A stretch of DNA of 60,125 nucleotides from Pseudomonas fluorescens (GTDB lineage: Bacteria > Pseudomonadota > Gammaproteobacteria > Pseudomonadales > Pseudomonadaceae). Below, one piece after another: positions 44,718 to 54,235 of this stretch. The stretch is taken from the NCBI RefSeq assembly GCF_000802965.1, contig NZ_JSAK01000026.1, positions 1 to 60,125 on the forward strand, in the 5' to 3' direction. The position numbers and the translations under genes are program-made. Numbering within the stretch: the stretch's first letter is position 1; each line of letters starts with the position of its first letter. The notes below the pieces were generated by a model. It had not been told where the DNA came from. It saw nothing but the letters and a program-made list of their open reading frames with translations, and did no database searches.

Positions 44718-45472
44718 TAAACCCGGGCTCCAGCCTCGACCTGCTCGCTCGTTTTACCGAAGCGGCGCTGGCGAGATGCGAAATCGGCCAGCGCGTTACG
44801 CATGGCGTCGTGTTTGAAGTCCGGCCAGAACAGGTCGGAGAAATACAACTCGGCGTACGCCAGCTGCCACAGCAGGAAGTTACTGATGCGATGCTCGCCA
44901 CCGGTACGGATGCACAAGTCCGGCAACGGCAGATCGCCGGTGGCCAGACAGGTTTGCAGCAGTTCCGGGGTGATGTCTTCCGGACGCAGGTGCCCAGCCT
45001 GAACTTCCCGCGCCAGGCGTTGCGCGGCTTGCGCGATATCCCACTGACCACCGTAGTTGGCAGCGATTTGCAGGACGAAACGATTGGCGCCGGCCGTCAT
45101 TGACTCAGCCTCGCGCATCGCCGCCTGAAGCTCCGGATGAAAACGCGAACGGTCGCCAATGATGCGCAAACTGATGTTGTTTTCATTGAGGCGCTTGGCC
45201 TCGCGACGCAAGGCCTTGAAGAAAAGGTCCATCAAGGCACTGACTTCGTCGGCCGGGCGCTGCCAGTTCTCACTGGAAAAAGCGAACAGGGTCAATACTT
45301 CGACCCCGGCTTCAGCACACACCTCGATGACTGCACGAACCGCGTCTACACCCGCTTTATGCCCGGCGACACCCGGCATAAAGCGTTTTTTCGCCCAGCG
45401 ATTATTACCGTCCATGATAATCGCGACATGGCGCGGCACCGCGGACGGTGCAGCCTGCTTGGTCTTTTCCAT
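44717..45472 (-). CDS. uppS: Isoprenyl transferase (undecaprenyl diphosphate synthase)
   Basis: UppS builds the C55 carrier lipid for peptidoglycan and O-antigen. The 251-residue protein has catalytic Asp21 in IIMDGNNRWA and the substrate block FAFSSENW, with IRTGGEHRISNFLLWQ near the C-terminus. It follows frr by 13 bases and overlaps cdsA by one. Confidence 0.97.
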   Translation of the reverse strand: MEKTKQAAPSAVPRHVAIIMDGNNRWAKKRFMPGVAGHKAGVDAVRAVIEVCAEAGVEVLTLFAFSSENWQRPADEVSALMDLFFKALRREAKRLNENNISLRIIGDRSRFHPELQAAMREAESMTAGANRFVLQIAANYGGQWDIAQAAQRLAREVQAGHLRPEDITPELLQTCLATGDLPLPDLCIRTGGEHRISNFLLWQLAYAELYFSDLFWPDFKHDAMRNALADFASRQRRFGKTSEQVEAGARV

Positions 45473-45485
45473 GAAATCGCGACCC

Positions 45486-46043
45486 TTATACGGCCATCAG
45501 GTCTTTTTCTTTTTGCGCCAGGTTCGCGTCGATTTGAGCCACGTACTTCTTGGTCAGATCATCGATTTCGCTGGTTGCGCGACGCTCTTCGTCTTCGCTG
45601 ATTTCCTTTTCCTTGACCAGGTCCTTCAGCGAGCTGTTGGCATCACGACGGATGTTGCGCACGGCCACACGGGCATCTTCAGCGACATCACGAGCCTGCT
45701 TGGTGAAGCCCTTGCGGGTCTCTTCAGTCAGGGCAGGCATGGAGATCAGCAGCAACTCACCGAGGTTAGTCGGATTGAGGTTCAGACCAGCACTACCAAT
45801 GGCTTTGTCGACAGCACCGAGCATGTTGCGCTCAAAGGCAACGACTTGCAGGGTACGGGCATCTTTAACGGTGATGTTCGCCACTTGCTTGATCGGAGTG
45901 TCAGAGCCGTAGTACGGAACCATCACACCTTCGAGAATGCTCGGGTGCGCCTGGCCGGTACGAATACGGCCGAAGTTGTGCGCCAGCGATTCCACGGATT
46001 TCTGCATACGCTCTTGAGCGTCTTTCTTGATTTCGTTGATCAT
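45486..46043 (-). CDS. frr: Ribosome recycling factor
   Basis: Frr, with EF-G, splits the post-termination ribosome. The 185-residue, two-domain protein shows the tRNA-mimic helices (start MINEIKKDAQERMQKS; C-terminal DANLAQKEKDLMAV). It overlaps pyrH by an ATGA junction, so translation is likely coupled. Confidence 0.97.
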   Translation of the reverse strand: MINEIKKDAQERMQKSVESLAHNFGRIRTGQAHPSILEGVMVPYYGSDTPIKQVANITVKDARTLQVVAFERNMLGAVDKAIGSAGLNLNPTNLGELLLISMPALTEETRKGFTKQARDVAEDARVAVRNIRRDANSSLKDLVKEKEISEDEERRATSEIDDLTKKYVAQIDANLAQKEKDLMAV

Positions 46044-46783
46044 TGTTGGCCTTCCTCGATCAGGGTCCCTTCAGCGCCGCCATGTACGATATTCAGCAGG
46101 GCGCCGGGCTTGTTCATGTTAAATACGCGCAGCGGCATCTTGTGGTCGCGGCACAGGCAAATGGCCGTCAGATCCATCACGCCCAGCTTGCGATCCAGTA
46201 CTTCATCGTAAGTCAGATGATCGAACTTCTCGGCATGCGGGTCTTTGAATGGGTCAGCGGTGTAGACGCCATCGACCTTGGTCGCCTTGAGCACGACATC
46301 GGCATCGATTTCGATTGCACGCAGGCAGGCTGCCGAATCCGTAGTGAAGAACGGATTACCGGTACCGGCCGCGAAAATCACCACATCCTTGGAGTTCAGA
46401 TGGCGCATGGCCTTGCGGCGATCGTAGTGATCGGTCACGCCGACCATGGAAATGGCCGACATCACGATGGCCGAGATATTCGCACGTTCCAGCGCATCGC
46501 GCATGGCCAGGGCGTTCATCACAGTGGCCAGCATGCCCATGTGGTCGCCCGTAACCCGATCCATGCCGGCCTTGCTCAGCGCTTCGCCGCGGAACAGGTT
46601 ACCGCCGCCGATCACCAGACCGACCTGAACACCGATGCCAACCAGTTGGCCGACTTCCAGCGCCATGCGATCCAGAACTTTCGGATCGATCCCGAACTCT
46701 TCCGAGCCCATCAGGGCCTCGCCGCTAAGCTTGAGTAGAATGCGTTTATAGCGAGCCTGATAACCACTGCCCTGCTGAGCCAT
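46040..46783 (-). CDS. pyrH: UMP kinase
   Basis: PyrH phosphorylates UMP to UDP and is feedback regulated. The 247-residue amino acid kinase family protein has KLSGEALMG, GGGNLFRG and TTDSAACLRAIEI. A leader with two hairpins precedes it, the first being the tsf terminator. Confidence 0.97.
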   Translation of the reverse strand: MAQQGSGYQARYKRILLKLSGEALMGSEEFGIDPKVLDRMALEVGQLVGIGVQVGLVIGGGNLFRGEALSKAGMDRVTGDHMGMLATVMNALAMRDALERANISAIVMSAISMVGVTDHYDRRKAMRHLNSKDVVIFAAGTGNPFFTTDSAACLRAIEIDADVVLKATKVDGVYTADPFKDPHAEKFDHLTYDEVLDRKLGVMDLTAICLCRDHKMPLRVFNMNKPGALLNIVHGGAEGTLIEEGQQ

Positions 46784-46937
46784 TGCGAATCTCTCCTGCG
46801 GCGTATTTTAAAAATTCTTTGCGAGCTGTTTTCAGCTGGCGTTCACTCTAGCTTGGCGCTGCTTCAGCGCCATCGGAACATGGCTTTGTAAGCCAGTTCC
46901 AAACGGAAACCAATTAAAAATTGGTTCCCCATCTGAA

Positions 46938-46969
46938 AAGAGGCTGCGCGCGTGAGCGGGCAGCCTCTT
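46938..46969 (-). terminator. Terminator after tsf
   Basis: AAGAGGCTGC and GCAGCCTCTT form a 10-base stem downstream of tsf, followed on the minus strand by TTC only, so it is a modest stop. A second palindrome, GGAAACCAATT/AATTGGTTCC (46905-46928), follows in the pyrH leader. Confidence 0.7.
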
Positions 46970-46994
46970 CAGGGCGACAGTTTAAAAAACTGTC

Positions 46995-47858
46995 TTATTG
47001 CTTGGCGGCAGCCAGCTGTGCAGCAACTTCTTCAGCGAAGTTGTCTACTGGCTTCTCGATGCCTTCGCCGACTTTGAAGTAGGTGAAGGAAACGATTTCA
47101 GCGCCGGCTTTCTTGGCCAGAGCACCAACGGTGACTTCTGGATTCATAACGAAAGCTTGTTCTACCAGGCTGGCTTCAGCCAGGAACTTGGTGATACGGC
47201 CAGCAATCATCTTCTCGACGATTTCAGCAGGCTTGCCTTTCATCTTGTCTTCGTTCAAGGACAGGAAAACGCCCTTTTCACGCTCGATGGCTTCTGGCGA
47301 AACCTGCGATGGCAGCAGGAACTCAGGGTTGCTTGCCGCCACGTGCATGGCGATCTCTTTGGCCAGCTGAACATCGCCGCCCTTGAGAACAACAGCAACA
47401 CCGATCTTGTTACCGTGCAGGTAGGTGCCGACAACGTCACCCTCTACGCGAACCAGACGACGGATGTTGACGTTTTCGCCAACTTTGGCCACCAGGGCTT
47501 CACGAGCCAATTCCTGAGCGGCGATCAGCGGAGCTGCGTCGGTCAGTTTTTCAGCGAAGGCTTTTTCTACGCTGGCAGCAACGAAGTTTTTGAAGTCGTC
47601 TTGCAGGGCCAGGAAGTCGGTCTGCGAGTTCACTTCCAGCAGTACGGCGGACTTGTCGTCAGCCTTGATGGCGATAGCGCCTTCAGCGGCAACGTTGCCC
47701 GCTTTCTTGGCAGCCTTGATGGCGCCCGAAGCACGCATGTCATCAATGGCTTTTTCGATGTCGCCGCCAGCCTTGGTCAAGGCCTTTTTGCAGTCCATCA
47801 TGCCTTCGCCAGTACGCTCGCGCAGTTCTTTGACCAACGCTGCAGTAATCTCTGCCAT
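46995..47858 (-). CDS. tsf: Elongation factor Ts
   Basis: EF-Ts recycles EF-Tu from its GDP form. The 287-residue protein carries the N-terminal UBA-like domain (MAEITAALVKELRERTG), the TDFLALQDDF motif and a core with the C-terminal domain. ATG 47858 has AGAGGA upstream; eleven in-frame codons further up were rejected. It is second in the rpsB-tsf operon. Confidence 0.98.
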   Translation of the reverse strand: MAEITAALVKELRERTGEGMMDCKKALTKAGGDIEKAIDDMRASGAIKAAKKAGNVAAEGAIAIKADDKSAVLLEVNSQTDFLALQDDFKNFVAASVEKAFAEKLTDAAPLIAAQELAREALVAKVGENVNIRRLVRVEGDVVGTYLHGNKIGVAVVLKGGDVQLAKEIAMHVAASNPEFLLPSQVSPEAIEREKGVFLSLNEDKMKGKPAEIVEKMIAGRITKFLAEASLVEQAFVMNPEVTVGALAKKAGAEIVSFTYFKVGEGIEKPVDNFAEEVAAQLAAAKQ

Positions 47859-47995
47859 TTCAAAATTCCTCTTGGATAGGTTATCAACCATTCCACCCGA
47901 TCGAACGGGCGTTCAATTCTTCCCGAACCACCCTTGTTAGCTGCCGCACGTTACAGATAGAGCAGTGGGCGCCGACAAATGGTTTTCGAGGTGGC

Positions 47996-48020
47996 AAAAA
48001 GGGGGCCAAGCCCCCTTTTT
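47996..48020 (-). terminator. Intergenic terminator between rpsB and tsf
   Basis: AAAAAGGGGGCC pairs with GGCCCCCTTTTT, with T runs on both strands, 29 bases after the rpsB stop. It probably lowers tsf relative to rpsB, a known feature of this operon. Confidence 0.88.
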
Positions 48021-48048
48021 GCTTACTGAGTCAACGCCAGGGCGTCAA

Positions 48049-48786
48049 TTACTCAGCTGCAGCCTGAGTTTCTTCAGCTGCGAACTCTACGGTGCCGCCG
48101 GCAACGTTGTTGCGACCACGGATTACAGCGTCAGCCATCGAACCCATGTACAGCTGGATAGCGCGGATTGCGTCATCGTTGCCTGGGATGATGTAGTCAA
48201 CGCCTTCCGGGCTGCTGTTGGTATCGACTACGCCGATAACCGGGATGCCCAGCTTGTTGGCTTCGGTGATCGCGATGCGCTCGTGATCAACGTCGATAAC
48301 GAACAGAGCGTCTGGCAGACCGCCCATGTCCTTGATACCACCCAGGGAACGATCCAGCTTTTCCAGGTCACGGGAGCGCATCAGCGCTTCTTTCTTGGTC
48401 AGCTTGGCGAAAGTACCGTCTTCGGCTTGTACTTCAAGGTCACGCAGACGCTTGATGGAAGCACGGATGGTTTTGAAGTTGGTCAGCATGCCGCCCAACC
48501 AGCGGTGATCGACGTACGGCGAACCGCAACGTGCTGCTTCTTCAGCAACGATCTTGCCAGCGGAACGCTTGGTGCCGACGAACAGAATCTTGTTTTTGCC
48601 CTGGGCCAGGCGCTCTACGAAAGTCAGAGCTTCGTTGAACATTGGCAGGGTTTTTTCAAGGTTGATGATGTGGATCTTGTTACGCGCGCCGAAAATGTAT
48701 TTACCCATTTTCGGGTTCCAGTAACGGGTCTGGTGACCGAAGTGCACACCGGCCTTCAGCATATCGCGCATGTTGACTTGGGACAT
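48049..48786 (-). CDS. rpsB: 30S ribosomal protein S2
   Basis: S2 binds late to the 30S subunit and is needed for S1 docking. The 245-residue protein has the usual start MSQVNMRDMLKAGVHFGHQTRYWNP and the coiled-coil insertion at about 100-160. AAGGA lies 6 bases before ATG 48786. A leader of some 130 bases with a conserved motif precedes it. Confidence 0.98.
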   Translation of the reverse strand: MSQVNMRDMLKAGVHFGHQTRYWNPKMGKYIFGARNKIHIINLEKTLPMFNEALTFVERLAQGKNKILFVGTKRSAGKIVAEEAARCGSPYVDHRWLGGMLTNFKTIRASIKRLRDLEVQAEDGTFAKLTKKEALMRSRDLEKLDRSLGGIKDMGGLPDALFVIDVDHERIAITEANKLGIPVIGVVDTNSSPEGVDYIIPGNDDAIRAIQLYMGSMADAVIRGRNNVAGGTVEFAAEETQAAAE

Positions 48787-48812
48787 GATAGTTCCTTAAT
48801 AAGTCGGGTTTG

Positions 48813-48869
48813 GCCTCCACGTATCCCAATGACCAACCAGCAGCATTCAGCTGAAGGCACCCAGGTCAT
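48813..48869 (-). promoter_or_regulatory. Candidate S2 autoregulatory leader
   Basis: On the minus strand the leader carries GGGATACGTGGAGGC (48813-48827), which I recall as nearly identical to the conserved part of the E. coli rpsB leader where S2 represses its own operon. Just upstream, ATGACC and GGTCAT (48829-48834, 48864-48869) can pair as the base of a stem. Function is inferred from this similarity. Confidence 0.6.
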
Positions 48870-48924
48870 CGTGTCGACACGTGTGTGGATTTAGGCTTTT
48901 CGGGGCATCCCCGGAAAGCGGCGC

Positions 48925-48932
48925 ATTTTATA
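48925..48932 (-). promoter_or_regulatory. Putative rpsB -10 element
   Basis: TATAAAAT on the minus strand lies about 139 bases before the rpsB ATG. A TTCCGT about 17 bases upstream could act as a weak -35. The strand and distance suit a leader of about 130 bases. The rest of 48787-49158 shows no gene; the map promoter should lie near TAGAAT at 49072-49077. Confidence 0.45.
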
Positions 48933-49158
48933 TCACAAGGGAGAAAAAAACGGAACCCGGATTCTGAAATCCTGGTGACCACACCCCTCCATCCCTTGGA
49001 ATCCGCCCAGAATGCACCATTCTATAGAGAGAAGCGATGCACAGAGGCGCAGATTTGCGCTGATCGTCTGATAGAATCGCGTTTTTCAGGGCTGCGCCGA
49101 CCGTTCGCGCACCGCCCTTTTCGTCAAGAAAGCGCCATCGAGCGCAGAGAGAGCCTGT

Positions 49159-49941
49159 ATGACCGTCACCCTCAAAACCCCCGAGGACATCGCCAAAATG
49201 CGCGTTGCCGGCAAACTGGCCGCCGATGTGCTGGAAATGATTGCCGAACATGTCAAGCCGGGCGTCACCACCGATCAACTGAACCAGATCTGCCACGACT
49301 ATATCGTCAACGAACAGCAAGCCATCCCTGCCCCGCTGAACTACAAGGGCTACCCGAAATCGATTTGCACGTCGATCAACCACGTGGTCTGCCACGGCAT
49401 CCCGAACGACAAGCCGCTGAAGGATGGCGATACGCTGAACATCGACGTCACCGTCATCAAGGACGGTTACCACGGCGACACCAGCCGCATGTTCCACGTC
49501 GGCACCGTGCCGGTCTGGGCCGAGCGCCTGTCGCAAGTGACGCAGGAATGCATGTACAAGGCGATCGAGATCGTCAAACCCGGCTGCCGCCTCGGTGACA
49601 TCGGCGAAATTATCCAGAAGCACGCGGAAAAGAACGGTTTCTCGGTAGTCCGCGAGTTCTGCGGCCACGGCATCGGCAAGGTCTTCCACGAAGAACCACA
49701 GATCCTGCACTACGGCCGCGCGGGCACCGGCATGGAACTGAAAGCCGGCATGACCTTCACCATCGAACCGATGATCAACCAGGGCAAAGCCGACACCAAG
49801 GTACTGGGCGATGGCTGGACCGCGATCACCAAGGATCGCAAGTTATCGGCCCAGTGGGAGCACACCCTGCTGGTCACCGAAACCGGTTACGAGATCTTCA
49901 CCCTGCGCAGCGATGACACCATCCCGCGCATGTCGGCCTGA
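49159..49941 (+). CDS. map: Methionine aminopeptidase, type I
   Basis: Map removes the start methionine from nascent proteins. The 260-residue protein has all five metal ligands: Asp96, Asp107, His170, Glu203 and Glu234, plus the substrate His79. It is divergent from rpsB, the arrangement shared with E. coli, and is followed 45 bases later by glnD. Confidence 0.98.
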   Translation: MTVTLKTPEDIAKMRVAGKLAADVLEMIAEHVKPGVTTDQLNQICHDYIVNEQQAIPAPLNYKGYPKSICTSINHVVCHGIPNDKPLKDGDTLNIDVTVIKDGYHGDTSRMFHVGTVPVWAERLSQVTQECMYKAIEIVKPGCRLGDIGEIIQKHAEKNGFSVVREFCGHGIGKVFHEEPQILHYGRAGTGMELKAGMTFTIEPMINQGKADTKVLGDGWTAITKDRKLSAQWEHTLLVTETGYEIFTLRSDDTIPRMSA

Positions 49942-49986
49942 TCAACCACGAACAGCTCCCAGCCTTATAGAAAGGAAAGCCAATCG

Positions 49987-52689
49987 ATGCCGCAGGTGGA
50001 TCCCGAACTCTTCGACCGCGGCCAGTTCCAGGCTGAACTGGCCCTGAAGGCAAGCCCGATTGCGGCCTTCAAGAAGGCGATTCGCCAGGCCCGCGAGGTG
50101 CTCGACGGGCGCTTTCGCAGCGGCCGGGACATTCGCCGGCTGATCGAGGATCGCGCCTGGTTCGTCGACAACATCCTGCAAAAGGCCTGGGAGCAGTTCA
50201 ATTGGAGTGAAGACGCCGACATCGCGCTGGTCGCGGTCGGCGGCTACGGTCGTGGCGAGTTGCACCCGTATTCCGATATCGATTTGCTGATCCTGCTGGA
50301 CAGCGCCGATCACGAAGTTTTCCGCGATTCCATCGAGCGTTTTCTGACGTTGCTGTGGGACATCGGCCTGGAAGTCGGTCAGAGCGTTCGCTCGGTCGAC
50401 GAGTGCGCCGTAGAGGCTCGCGCTGACCTGACGGTTGTTACCAACCTGATGGAAAGCCGCACCATCTGCGGGCCTGAGCGCTTGCGCCAACGCATGCTGG
50501 ATGTCACCAGCACCGCGCACATGTGGCCGAGCAAGGACTTCTTCCTGGCCAAACGCGCCGAACAGAAGGCTCGTCACCACAAGTACAACGACACCGAATA
50601 CAACCTGGAACCCAACGTCAAAGGTTCGCCCGGCGGACTACGGGATATTCAGACGATTCTGTGGGTAGCGCGCCGCGAATACGGCACCCTGAACCTGCGG
50701 GCACTGGCTGGCGAAGGCTTCCTGGTGGAGAGCGAAAACGCCCTGCTGGCTTCGTCCCAGGAGTTCCTGTGGAAAGTGCGTTACGCGTTGCACATGCTCG
50801 CCGGTCGCTCCGAAGACCGTCTGTTGTTCGACCACCAGCGCACCATCGCCAAGCTGCTGGGTTTCGAAGGCGACGACGCCAAGCAGGCGATCGAAAACTT
50901 CATGCAGCAGTATTACCGGGTGGTCATGAGCATTGCCCAGCTCAGCGACCTGATCATCCAGCACTTCGAGGAAGTCATCCTCGCCCCGGAAGACGAAGCG
51001 CCGCCGCAACCCATCAACTCGCGATTCCAGCTGCACGACGGTTACATCGAGGCGCGCAACGACAACGTGTTCCGCCGCACGCCGTTCGCCATGCTGGAAA
51101 TCTTCGTGCTGATGGCCCAGCAGCCGGAAATCAAGGGGGTGCGCGCCGACACCATTCGTCTGCTGCGCGAGAATCGTCACCTGATCGACGATGATTTCCG
51201 CAACGACATCCGCAACACCAGCCTGTTTATCGAGCTGTTCAAGTGCAAGATCGGCATCCACCGCAACCTGCGGCGGATGAACCGTTACGGCATCCTCGGG
51301 CGTTACTTGCCGGAGTTCGGTTTCATCGTCGGACAGATGCAGCATGACCTGTTTCACATCTATACGGTCGACGCCCACACCCTGAACCTGATCAAGCACC
51401 TGCGTAAGTTGCAATACACCCAAGTGTCGGAAAAATTCCCGCTGGCCAGCAAGCTCATGGGCAAGCTGCCCAAACCGGAGCTGATCTACCTGGCCGGGCT
51501 GTACCACGACATCGGCAAGGGCCGGCATGGCGACCACTCGGAAATCGGCGCGGTGGATGCCGAAGCCTTCTGCCAGCGCCACCAGTTGCCAGTCTGGGAC
51601 AGTCGCCTGATCGTCTGGCTGGTGCAGAACCATCTGATGATGTCGACCACCGCCCAGCGTAAGGATTTGTCAGATCCGCAAGTGATTCACGATTTCGCCC
51701 AGACTGTCGGCGATGAAACCCGTCTCGACTACCTGTACGTGCTGACCGTCGCCGACATCAACGCCACCAACCCGACCCTGTGGAATTCCTGGCGCGCCAG
51801 CCTGTTGCGCCAGCTCTACACCGAAACCAAGCGGGCACTGCGCCGCGGCCTGGAAAACCCGGTGGATCGCGAAGAGCAGATCCGCCAGACCCAGAGCGCG
51901 GCCCTGGACATCCTGGTGCGCGGCGGTACCGATCCGGACGACGTCGAACAGTTGTGGGCGCAATTGGGTGATGACTATTTCCTGCGTCACACCGCCGGTG
52001 ATGTCGCCTGGCACAGCGATGCGATCCTCCAGCAGCCAGCCGACGGCGGGCCGCTGGTTCTGATCAAGGAAACCACCCAACGCGAATTCGAGGGCGGCAC
52101 GCAGATCTTCATTTATGCGCCGGACCAGCACGATTTCTTCGCCGTGACCGTAGCCGCGATGGACCAGCTCAACCTGAACATTCACGACGCCCGGGTTATC
52201 ACCTCCAGCAGCCAGTTCACCCTCGACACCTACATCGTGCTCGACACCGACGGCGACTCGATCGGCGACAACCCGGCACGGGTCAAGCAGATCCGCGACG
52301 GCCTGACCGAAGCCCTGCGCAACCCGGACGACTACCCGACCATCATCCAGCGTCGGGTGCCACGGCAGCTCAAGCATTTCGCCTTCGCTCCGCAGGTAAC
52401 AATTCACAACGACGCGCAGCGCCCGGTGACCGTGCTCGAACTGACCGCCCCCGACCGCCCAGGTCTTTTGGCACGGATCGGCACGATCTTCCTGGAGTTC
52501 GACTTGTCGCTGCAGAACGCCAAGATCGCGACCTTGGGCGAACGCGTGGAAGACGTGTTCTTCATCACCGACGCCAACAACCAACCGTTGTCCGACCCGC
52601 TGCTGTGCAGCCGGTTACAAGATGCAATCGTCGAGCAGTTGAGCGTTAACCAGGAACCGGATATCAAACTGTCGCGCATCAGTATCTGA
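49987..52689 (+). CDS. glnD: Bifunctional uridylyltransferase/uridylyl-removing enzyme GlnD
   Basis: GlnD senses glutamine and adds or removes UMP on PII proteins, setting nitrogen control. The 900-residue protein has the nucleotidyltransferase motif GGYGRGELHP with Asp97 and Asp99, an HD hydrolase domain with His507-Asp508 (YHDIGKGRHGDHS) and two C-terminal ACT domains (about 700-780 and 810-885). AAGGAAAG precedes ATG 49987. Confidence 0.98.
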   Translation: MPQVDPELFDRGQFQAELALKASPIAAFKKAIRQAREVLDGRFRSGRDIRRLIEDRAWFVDNILQKAWEQFNWSEDADIALVAVGGYGRGELHPYSDIDLLILLDSADHEVFRDSIERFLTLLWDIGLEVGQSVRSVDECAVEARADLTVVTNLMESRTICGPERLRQRMLDVTSTAHMWPSKDFFLAKRAEQKARHHKYNDTEYNLEPNVKGSPGGLRDIQTILWVARREYGTLNLRALAGEGFLVESENALLASSQEFLWKVRYALHMLAGRSEDRLLFDHQRTIAKLLGFEGDDAKQAIENFMQQYYRVVMSIAQLSDLIIQHFEEVILAPEDEAPPQPINSRFQLHDGYIEARNDNVFRRTPFAMLEIFVLMAQQPEIKGVRADTIRLLRENRHLIDDDFRNDIRNTSLFIELFKCKIGIHRNLRRMNRYGILGRYLPEFGFIVGQMQHDLFHIYTVDAHTLNLIKHLRKLQYTQVSEKFPLASKLMGKLPKPELIYLAGLYHDIGKGRHGDHSEIGAVDAEAFCQRHQLPVWDSRLIVWLVQNHLMMSTTAQRKDLSDPQVIHDFAQTVGDETRLDYLYVLTVADINATNPTLWNSWRASLLRQLYTETKRALRRGLENPVDREEQIRQTQSAALDILVRGGTDPDDVEQLWAQLGDDYFLRHTAGDVAWHSDAILQQPADGGPLVLIKETTQREFEGGTQIFIYAPDQHDFFAVTVAAMDQLNLNIHDARVITSSSQFTLDTYIVLDTDGDSIGDNPARVKQIRDGLTEALRNPDDYPTIIQRRVPRQLKHFAFAPQVTIHNDAQRPVTVLELTAPDRPGLLARIGTIFLEFDLSLQNAKIATLGERVEDVFFITDANNQPLSDPLLCSRLQDAIVEQLSVNQEPDIKLSRISI

Positions 52690-52705
52690 ATTAAATACCC
52701 CCTGT

Positions 52706-52790
52706 GTAGGAGCCGGCTTGCTGGCGATGGCATCACCTCGGTGTGTCAGGTGTGTCGCAGCGATGCAATCGCCAGCAAGCCGGCTCCTAC
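52706..52790. repeat. REP doublet (GTAGGAGCCGGCTTGCTGG family), perfect 23-base arms
   Basis: Arms 52706-52728 and 52768-52790 are exact inverted copies around a 39-base loop, filling the gap between glnD and dapC. Confidence 0.92.
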
Positions 52791-52825
52791 GGAGTGGTGG
52801 TTTTCACATTGAACGAGATCGACCG

Positions 52826-54025
52826 ATGAACAACGCTCTGACCCAGCTCCAGCCCTACCCGTTCGAAAAGCTCCGTGCCCTGCTTGGCAGCGTCACGCCA
52901 AACCCGGACAAGCGCCCAATCGCGCTGTCGATCGGCGAGCCAAAGCATCGTTCACCAAGCTTCGTCGCCGAAGCCTTGGCCAGTAATCTGGAAAAAATGG
53001 CCGTCTACCCGACCACCCTCGGGATCCCGGAGCTGCGGGAAGCCATCGCCGCCTGGTGCGAGCGTCGCTTCAGCGTCCCGAACGGCTGGCTCGACCCGGC
53101 GCACAACGTACTGCCAGTCAACGGCACCCGCGAAGCGCTGTTCGCCTTCACCCAGACCGTGGTCAACCGTGGCGATGACGCGCTGGTGGTCAGCCCGAAC
53201 CCGTTCTATCAGATTTACGAAGGTGCGGCGTTCCTCGCCGGGGCCAAGCCGCATTACCTGCCATGCCTGGACGAAAACGGCTTCAATCCGGATTTCGACG
53301 CGGTCTCGCCAGACATCTGGAAACGCTGCCAGATCCTGTTCCTGTGCTCGCCAGGCAACCCGACCGGCGCGCTGATCCCGGTCGATACCCTGAAAAAGCT
53401 GATCGCCCTGGCCGATGAATACGACTTCGTAATCGCCGCAGACGAGTGCTACAGCGAACTCTACTTTGATGAACAAACCCCGCCACCTGGTCTGCTAAGC
53501 GCTTGCGTGGAACTGGGTCGCAAGGACTTCAAGCGTTGCGTGGTGTTCCACAGTTTGTCCAAGCGTTCCAACTTGCCGGGCCTGCGTTCTGGCTTCGTTG
53601 CGGGTGACGCGGACATTCTCAAAGGTTTCCTGCTCTATCGCACCTACCACGGCTGCGCGATGCCGGTTCAGACGCAACTGGCCAGCGTTGCCGCGTGGAA
53701 CGACGAGGTGCACGTTCGCGCCAACCGTGCTTTGTACCGTGAGAAGTATGACGCGGTGCTGGAGATCCTCAGCCCGGTAATGGATGTGCAACGTCCGGAC
53801 GGTGGTTTTTACTTGTGGCCAAATGTGGCCGGTGAAGATGCAGCCTTCTGCCGCGATCTGTTCGAGCAGGAGCATGTGACCGTGGTGCCGGGTTCCTACC
53901 TGTCGCGGGACGTCGATGGCGTCAATCCGGGCGCGGGCCGAGTGCGCATGGCACTTGTGGCGCCATTGGCGGAGTGCGTCGAAGCGGCTGAACGCATTCG
54001 TGATTTCATAAACCGCCGCAAGTAA
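52826..54025 (+). CDS. dapC: N-succinyldiaminopimelate aminotransferase DapC
   Basis: DapC makes N-succinyl-LL-2,6-diaminopimelate in lysine and peptidoglycan precursor synthesis. The 399-residue fold-type I aminotransferase has the PLP lysine Lys246 (SLSKRSNLPGLRSGF), Asp206 and SPGNPTG at 175-181. It starts at ATG 52826; upstream in-frame codons belong to the REP element. dapD lies 3.3 kb further on, with two unrelated genes and the small ArsC-like gene between. Confidence 0.92.
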   Translation: MNNALTQLQPYPFEKLRALLGSVTPNPDKRPIALSIGEPKHRSPSFVAEALASNLEKMAVYPTTLGIPELREAIAAWCERRFSVPNGWLDPAHNVLPVNGTREALFAFTQTVVNRGDDALVVSPNPFYQIYEGAAFLAGAKPHYLPCLDENGFNPDFDAVSPDIWKRCQILFLCSPGNPTGALIPVDTLKKLIALADEYDFVIAADECYSELYFDEQTPPPGLLSACVELGRKDFKRCVVFHSLSKRSNLPGLRSGFVAGDADILKGFLLYRTYHGCAMPVQTQLASVAAWNDEVHVRANRALYREKYDAVLEILSPVMDVQRPDGGFYLWPNVAGEDAAFCRDLFEQEHVTVVPGSYLSRDVDGVNPGAGRVRMALVAPLAECVEAAERIRDFINRRK

Positions 54026-54235
54026 CATTAACTAAGCCTGTACTGTGCAATGCAGTACAGGCCTTCAAAGAAACATAGCGCATTAATCGCAACTACATCC
54101 CCTACAGCTTTTTAGTTAACCTCGCACCCCTAACATTGAAACACCTAAACTAACTCAACAATCTACATCAATAGAGTTCACACTCTTAAGACACCAACTA
54201 TAAAATTCTAAACAAGCAAAAACACGGAAGTTACT
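54026..54235. other. AT-rich spacer before the metalloprotease gene
   Basis: This 210-base stretch is far richer in A and T than the rest of the window. It begins just after dapC with TGTACTGTGCAATGCAGTACA (an inexact palindrome at about 54039-54058) and carries several ACATC/CTAAC runs. No gene is seen. It probably holds the promoter of the downstream gene. Confidence 0.5.
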
